Positions 60,271-64,000 of a DNA stretch of 64,000 nt are shown here, piece after piece; the first letter of the stretch is position 1; every line of letters begins with the position of its first letter. The DNA lies in NCBI GenBank assembly GCA_910589555.1, contig CAJUTE010000003.1, forward strand, positions 62,001 through 126,000, read 5' to 3'. A model generated the notes under the pieces. It was given only the letters and a program-made list of their open reading frames with translations, did no database searches and was not told the origin of the DNA. The translations under genes were made by a program, and so were the position numbers. This DNA comes from an uncultured Muribaculum sp. (GTDB lineage Bacteria; Bacteroidota; Bacteroidia; Bacteroidales; Muribaculaceae).

Positions 60271-61932
60271 TCACAATGAGCGAACTAACTCATCCCAATC
60301 TTTTGCTGATGCATTTTCAGTACCAAATGTCTTTTTGTATAAGCGAGCACGTATGGATGTGATGGAACTTGACGATTTATTGGTAATGCGACTGATTTGA
60401 TTGGGCGAAACTCCAATTTTCACAAGCATAGTCACTCGCCACTCTATCTCGGAAAGAGCATTATTAACTCTCAATTTTAGATAAAAATTTGGGAACTTAT
60501 TTTTCAATACGTTCTCTAAATCTTGCCAATCTTGACTATTATATTTTATTTCAGGATTTATTTTCGAATCTATAAATTTTATTACTATCGGATATTCTGA
60601 AAATAAATTTTCACCAACATCACAAGTAATTAAATCATCTTGTTTTTCCCTATAGGCTAACTCTTGTTTTAATGAATATATTTCCTGTTCATAAACTTTT
60701 GTTTGTCGCTCTCGATTTTCATAATCCAACCTCAAAGATGAAAAAAATATTTTCTGTTTACGATATCGAGTTATCTGAGATAAAATTATCACCACTAAAA
60801 CGACTAATACAAGCCCCAAAATCATAATATTTCGTTGCAACCTTGTACTTTTAAGTGCTAACGTCTTATTCTCATTCTCCCTTAATCTATAGTCATAAAC
60901 AGCCTTAGCTTTTGCTATCGCTTCAAGTGAATTATAGTAATCAACTGTATCTATACATCGCAACATTTCGTTCAAATGGTAACTCAGACTATCGTTAGGT
61001 TCAGTTTCCATTATTATATTTACCATTTCCTTGTGTGCAAATTTTCGCACTTTGACATTTCCACTATCACAAAGCCATCGTAAATATGAAATGCTTCGGG
61101 CTTTATCGTATTTAGAATAAATGCTTGCTGCCGAAGAGAAAACTAATTGCTTTTCATGGGGACTCATTTTATATGAAAGAGCTTCTTCAATATATTTTTT
61201 AGCTAAATCGATTTTATCCATTTTATAGGCAAAATTTGCCTTAAGACGAGGAACAAAAGCATTCCTTTTATCGTCATCCAAATATTTAGATAATTCGTAT
61301 GCCCTATCCAAATACATCTGGGCACTATCACATTGAAGTAACGTCCAACAACTTTCAGCAAGTGATGTTAAATCATGAATAATTGCAGCTGTATCGTTTA
61401 GCAACGAAGTGTATTCAAATGCAATTTTATCCTCATCAAGAGCTAATTCATAAAATCCTTGCTTAGCATATATTTGTGAAATTTGAGAATGCACAAAACT
61501 TGCCTGTCTTATGTCAGCATCAGGAGAGATTCGGTCGAGGGCTTTCTGAAAATAGTCAAGGGCTCTCGGGGCATCGCCGAGTTCTGAATATGTGCGTCCT
61601 CCGTAATAAAGCGCCACCGCACTCAGAGTATCATCGCTCCGATCTTTGTAGTATTCTAAAATTGGCGTTATAATACTATCTGACATAATAGGGATATCAG
61701 CTTTATCCGAAGCCTTGTATCTCATTAATTCATAGAACATTGATATTTTCTCGTTGCTTCGGTCGACAAACGGAGCTATGGAATCAAGCACCGCCAAAGC
61801 ACTGTCAGGATTAAAATCGGCTAAAGCACCGGCACGTGCCACCTCATCCCACATTTCCTGAGATGGTCGGGAGCATGAGAAGACGGCAATTAAAATTGCA
61901 ATAACAGGCAGACTTCTAAATATGCGATTCAT
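60271..61932 (-). CDS. TPR-TM-HTH transcriptional regulator (lipoprotein/envelope-anchored)
   Basis: A 553-residue protein. The N terminus has a lipobox-like AVFSC (Cys20). TPR repeats follow from about 40 to 350 (AVALYYGGRTYSELGDAPRA, LDYFQKALDRI). One membrane helix is at about 368-388 (IMILGLVLVVLVVIILSQ), then a coiled coil and a C-terminal HTH: LSEIEWRVTMLVKIGVSPNQ, then ITNKSSSSITSIRARLYKK (LuxR/SpoIIE-type). Such one-protein regulators are common in Bacteroidota. It is divergent to nothing but adjacent to the C10 operon and the TACGCAT array, so it is the prime candidate regulator. Own promoter at 61950-61957. Confidence 0.85.
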   Translation of the reverse strand: MNRIFRSLPVIAILIAVFSCSRPSQEMWDEVARAGALADFNPDSALAVLDSIAPFVDRSNEKISMFYELMRYKASDKADIPIMSDSIITPILEYYKDRSDDTLSAVALYYGGRTYSELGDAPRALDYFQKALDRISPDADIRQASFVHSQISQIYAKQGFYELALDEDKIAFEYTSLLNDTAAIIHDLTSLAESCWTLLQCDSAQMYLDRAYELSKYLDDDKRNAFVPRLKANFAYKMDKIDLAKKYIEEALSYKMSPHEKQLVFSSAASIYSKYDKARSISYLRWLCDSGNVKVRKFAHKEMVNIIMETEPNDSLSYHLNEMLRCIDTVDYYNSLEAIAKAKAVYDYRLRENENKTLALKSTRLQRNIMILGLVLVVLVVIILSQITRYRKQKIFFSSLRLDYENRERQTKVYEQEIYSLKQELAYREKQDDLITCDVGENLFSEYPIVIKFIDSKINPEIKYNSQDWQDLENVLKNKFPNFYLKLRVNNALSEIEWRVTMLVKIGVSPNQISRITNKSSSSITSIRARLYKKTFGTENASAKDWDELVRSL

Positions 61933-61949
61933 CGTAACTTATTCCTACG

Positions 61950-61957
61950 CAAATGTA
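61950..61957 (-). promoter_or_regulatory. TPR-HTH regulator promoter -7 element
   Basis: TACATTTG on the minus strand, about 17 nt before the ATG. The overlapping TACGCA (61946-61951) resembles the operator half-site, perhaps for autoregulation. Confidence 0.55.
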
Positions 61958-61974
61958 ATGAATAAGTTTGTAAA

Positions 61975-62022
61975 TAAAAAACCTAAGCGGAGGTAATTGT
62001 GTGTATTCACAATACCCTCCGC
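61975..62022 (-). terminator. Flavodoxin transcript terminator
   Basis: On the minus strand GCGGAGG and CCTCCGC with a 6-bp inner stem (CACAAT/ATTGTG) lead into TTAGGTTTTTTATTT. Confidence 0.8.
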
Positions 62023-62038
62023 GATTATCAGAGCGCAA

Positions 62039-62088
62039 GCCCCGGAACCCTGTCCATTATCCGACAGTCTACCTTCGGATTCCGGGGC
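62039..62088 (-). ncRNA. Structured element in the flavodoxin 3' region
   Basis: GCCCCGGAA and TTCCGGGGC form a 9-bp stem around a 32-nt loop that contains a second stem (CTGTC/GACAG). It sits between the flavodoxin stop and its terminator. It could be a 3'UTR structure or a processed small RNA. No family recognised. Confidence 0.4.
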
Positions 62089-62116
62089 ATTTAAATTCTT
62101 GCTTAGAAATGATTTT

Positions 62117-62617
62117 CTAAATCTCTGTTTTAAGTTTTGCCACCCACTCCTTTATGCGAGGTGCGGTAAGCTCTTCTTTATTTACCTGATCAAGGCACAA
62201 GCCCACATACACTCCGTCGATAAAAGCCGGTGAATTATCAAATTCATATACATTGGCATCAAACGCGCCGACAAACGCCGCTCCTGTGTTCTGCAATCGG
62301 GAATAAATCTCACCGAGGGCGCCACAGAACGTATCGCTCATAGTCTCATCCCCGCAGCCAAACAGGGCTATCTTCTTGCCTTTCAGATCAAGTGCCTCCA
62401 ATCCATCGATGAAGTCATACCAGTCATCCTGCAATTCCCCATTGCCCCATGTCGATGCTCCAAGCAGAAGCACATCGTATGGTGCCACTTCTGAAGGTGC
62501 CGATTTGGCAACATTGTGTATATCATCCTTGGCTACACCTAAAAGAGCGGCTATCTCGTCAGCCACTTCGGCGGTCATGCCGGTATTTGAACCATAAAAA
62601 ATGCCTATTTTTTTCAT
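62117..62617 (-). CDS. fldA: Flavodoxin
   Basis: A 166-residue long-chain flavodoxin. The FMN phosphate loop is FYGSNTGMTAEVADEIA, then LLLGASTWGNGELQDDWYDF and ALFGCGDETMSDTFCGAL. It carries low-potential electrons, for example from pyruvate:ferredoxin oxidoreductase (nifJ at 32.5 kb). Single gene with its own terminator. The upstream region to 62684 is AT-rich and shows no clear TAnnTTTG element. Confidence 0.95.
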   Translation of the reverse strand: MKKIGIFYGSNTGMTAEVADEIAALLGVAKDDIHNVAKSAPSEVAPYDVLLLGASTWGNGELQDDWYDFIDGLEALDLKGKKIALFGCGDETMSDTFCGALGEIYSRLQNTGAAFVGAFDANVYEFDNSPAFIDGVYVGLCLDQVNKEELTAPRIKEWVAKLKTEI

Positions 62618-62684
62618 CGTCTTGTAACTTTTATATCTTTATAACACTACAAGCACGACAATGTTCAGACAACAGGGCGGATAA

Positions 62685-64000
62685 TCAGAACGCGAGATGA
62701 AATCCCACTCTTACTCCCCAGTCAGGCGCATCGGGAGTGTGACGGTAGCTCAGACGCCACACCGAGTCAATGCGCAGCACTCGGAAAATATTGTCGACTC
62801 CGGCACTAATCTCCATATAGGGATCTGACCAGGACATCATGGAAGTGTGGACATCAGAAGGAAACAAGAACAGGCTCTTATTATAAACGGGGTTATTGCG
62901 GTCGCTGAGGTTTCCCCAAAGACACTTGAATGTAACCACCTCACGCAACTTCAGTTTTTTCACAAGAGGTATTCGGTTAAAAATAAGCCCGTTCATCCAA
63001 TAAGTGAGATTAACCGAAGCATAGCTGTCATTGATGAATTCAAGCGGATTCATCAACGCATAGCTTTCCTGCTGGATGGTATATGATAGATTGGCATCAG
63101 GAAGGCACAGATCCATGTAGGGCGACGGCAACCATGAGTGACCAGCCTTAGCTATGGCATCAAGATAACCGAATGCCGAAAACCAGAATCGTTTCGAAAA
63201 TTTGAACTCGGTGCGGTTGATCTCAAACATGCTGCCAAACAATCCCTTTGGAGCATAAGTATGAGACAGTTCAAACACCGGCGCGTCAAGATTTATGGGA
63301 AGGCGATTGGTCTTCCCCTGCACGAATTTTTCTCCCGGCGCATACCGTAACGCAAGTTTAAATGAGGTCTCATCATAGTGGCCGAAACGATTGCCGTATC
63401 CGTCAATGAATGGAATCCATCGTGTAGCTTCCTGCCGCTCGAATGACGCCGAGGCGACAACCGAGAAGTTGTTAAGCAGTTCAAGAGTGTATTCAAGCGT
63501 TGTGGCACGGCGATAAGTCACTCGCGTATCCTCCATACGTTTCAACGACAGGAAGATGTTATCCTGATTGGTAGCGGAATATTTCTGCCCAAGCTGGTCA
63601 AGATCATAAAGAGATGTAAGCCTCAGCGAATGCACCGGAAACTCTCTGGAATGATATTTTTTGTCACGGAAAGAATATTCAAGCTCGCCGCGATATTTCC
63701 ATTTATGGTCACGGAACCCGTAGGCGACATATCCTCGGGCAAACCATCTTTTGGAAAGATGCGCCGTGGTCATTCCACCGGTACGCAGGCGCAATCCTTC
63801 GGCTGTATTGTAAGAAATGCTCGTGTTCACGGGACCGTAGTCAAATTTGCTCGGATCACCGGTATGCACATATCCGCTCACAATCAACCGCAATGTTTTC
63901 TCAGTCCAGTAATAAAGCGGCACGGCACGCATACGGCTCACCATCTCATCTATGTTACGCTCGCCATGCTCAAGAGGCACCATGCGCTCCTCAGCCCAGA
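62685..64000 (-). CDS. DUF5686 family outer-membrane protein (5' truncated by window)
   Basis: The frame is open to the window edge (WAEERM continues upstream of the first in-frame ATG at 63983), so the N-terminal part lies outside. The visible ~438 residues are beta-barrel-like: HTGDPSKFDYGPVNTSISYN, EGLRLRTGGMTTAHLSKRWF, GYVAYGFRDHKWKYRGELEY and the C-terminal WGVRVGFHLAF with a terminal Phe. Matches the DUF5686/carboxypeptidase-regulatory-like outer-membrane proteins of Bacteroidota, function unknown. No terminator hairpin seen before the flavodoxin gene. Confidence 0.85.
   Translation of the reverse strand, partial: WAEERMVPLEHGERNIDEMVSRMRAVPLYYWTEKTLRLIVSGYVHTGDPSKFDYGPVNTSISYNTAEGLRLRTGGMTTAHLSKRWFARGYVAYGFRDHKWKYRGELEYSFRDKKYHSREFPVHSLRLTSLYDLDQLGQKYSATNQDNIFLSLKRMEDTRVTYRRATTLEYTLELLNNFSVVASASFERQEATRWIPFIDGYGNRFGHYDETSFKLALRYAPGEKFVQGKTNRLPINLDAPVFELSHTYAPKGLFGSMFEINRTEFKFSKRFWFSAFGYLDAIAKAGHSWLPSPYMDLCLPDANLSYTIQQESYALMNPLEFINDSYASVNLTYWMNGLIFNRIPLVKKLKLREVVTFKCLWGNLSDRNNPVYNKSLFLFPSDVHTSMMSWSDPYMEISAGVDNIFRVLRIDSVWRLSYRHTPDAPDWGVRVGFHLAF

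Noticed and set aside
1..64000. CRISPR arrays, IS elements, prophage or integrative elements
   Set aside because: I saw no transposase, integrase or phage gene, no regularly spaced repeat array and no flanking direct repeats beside the two tRNA genes.

Overview
The window reads as chromosomal DNA of a gut anaerobe of the order Bacteroidales, probably a Muribaculaceae-like lineage. The evidence is the Bacteroidota promoter element TAnnTTTG in front of many genes, the lack of Shine-Dalgarno sequences, and a Bacteroidota-specific gene set: RprXY-like two-component system, GLPGLI protein with a TonB-dependent barrel protein, DUF5686 protein, C10 peptidase with DUF3244 protein, GTPase-motif-deficient EF-G paralogue, pyruvate:ferredoxin oxidoreductase and flavodoxin. 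I cannot fix the genus. Most of the window is vertically inherited housekeeping sequence. No IS element, prophage, rRNA operon or CRISPR array was seen.

Layout. 1-9.4 kb (+): end of gyrB, rnr, a short locus with two tiny ORFs, folB, metG-ansA, an HU gene, a 29-codon basic ribosomal-type protein and an RNase E/G. 9.6-15 kb (+): a CvpA-like membrane protein leading into sufBCDS. 15-19.5 kb (-): folD, a CapA-like protein, an LTA-synthase-fold sulfatase-like enzyme and a DUF486 membrane protein, with rpmH upstream. 19.6-22.5 kb (+): rsmG, an MBL hydrolase and gpmI, then a degraded GC-richer stretch. 23-26 kb: lrgAB (-), and rplY-pth-S4 protein (+). 26-31.6 kb (-): nucleotidyltransferase-galM-galK and rprXY. 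32-36 kb: tRNA-Pro (-), nifJ (+), queC (-). 36.9-42.6 kb: a histidine kinase/response regulator pair divergent from a GLPGLI/TonB-type outer-membrane pair. 42.7-48.6 kb: tRNA-Met (-), valS (+), EF-G paralogue (+), marC (-). 48.7-57 kb (-): a gene broken by one in-frame TAG, a secreted WG-repeat protein, the DUF4130-like/radical-SAM DNA-repair-type pair, a TIGR01212 radical SAM protein, aroC and ybaK. 57-64 kb (-): serpin, C10 peptidase, DUF3244 protein, TPR/HTH membrane regulator, flavodoxin and a truncated DUF5686 gene.

The most interesting region is 57.1-62 kb, a compact protease/inhibitor cluster: a lipoprotein serpin with an inhibitory-type hinge, a streptopain-like C10 cysteine peptidase with its catalytic residues intact, a small secreted DUF3244 protein, and a one-protein TPR-TM-HTH regulator. 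Four copies of TACGCAT/ATGCGTA, spaced 11, 21 and 11 bp apart (one to two helical turns), lie just upstream of the DUF3244-C10 promoter and look like an operator array. Other points worth a second look are the catalytically altered EF-G paralogue, four genes whose ATG lies 4-6 nt from the promoter -7 element (probable leaderless mRNAs), a galactose operon with a nucleotidyltransferase but no visible galT, an amber-interrupted gene, and the two tiny ORFs upstream of folB.
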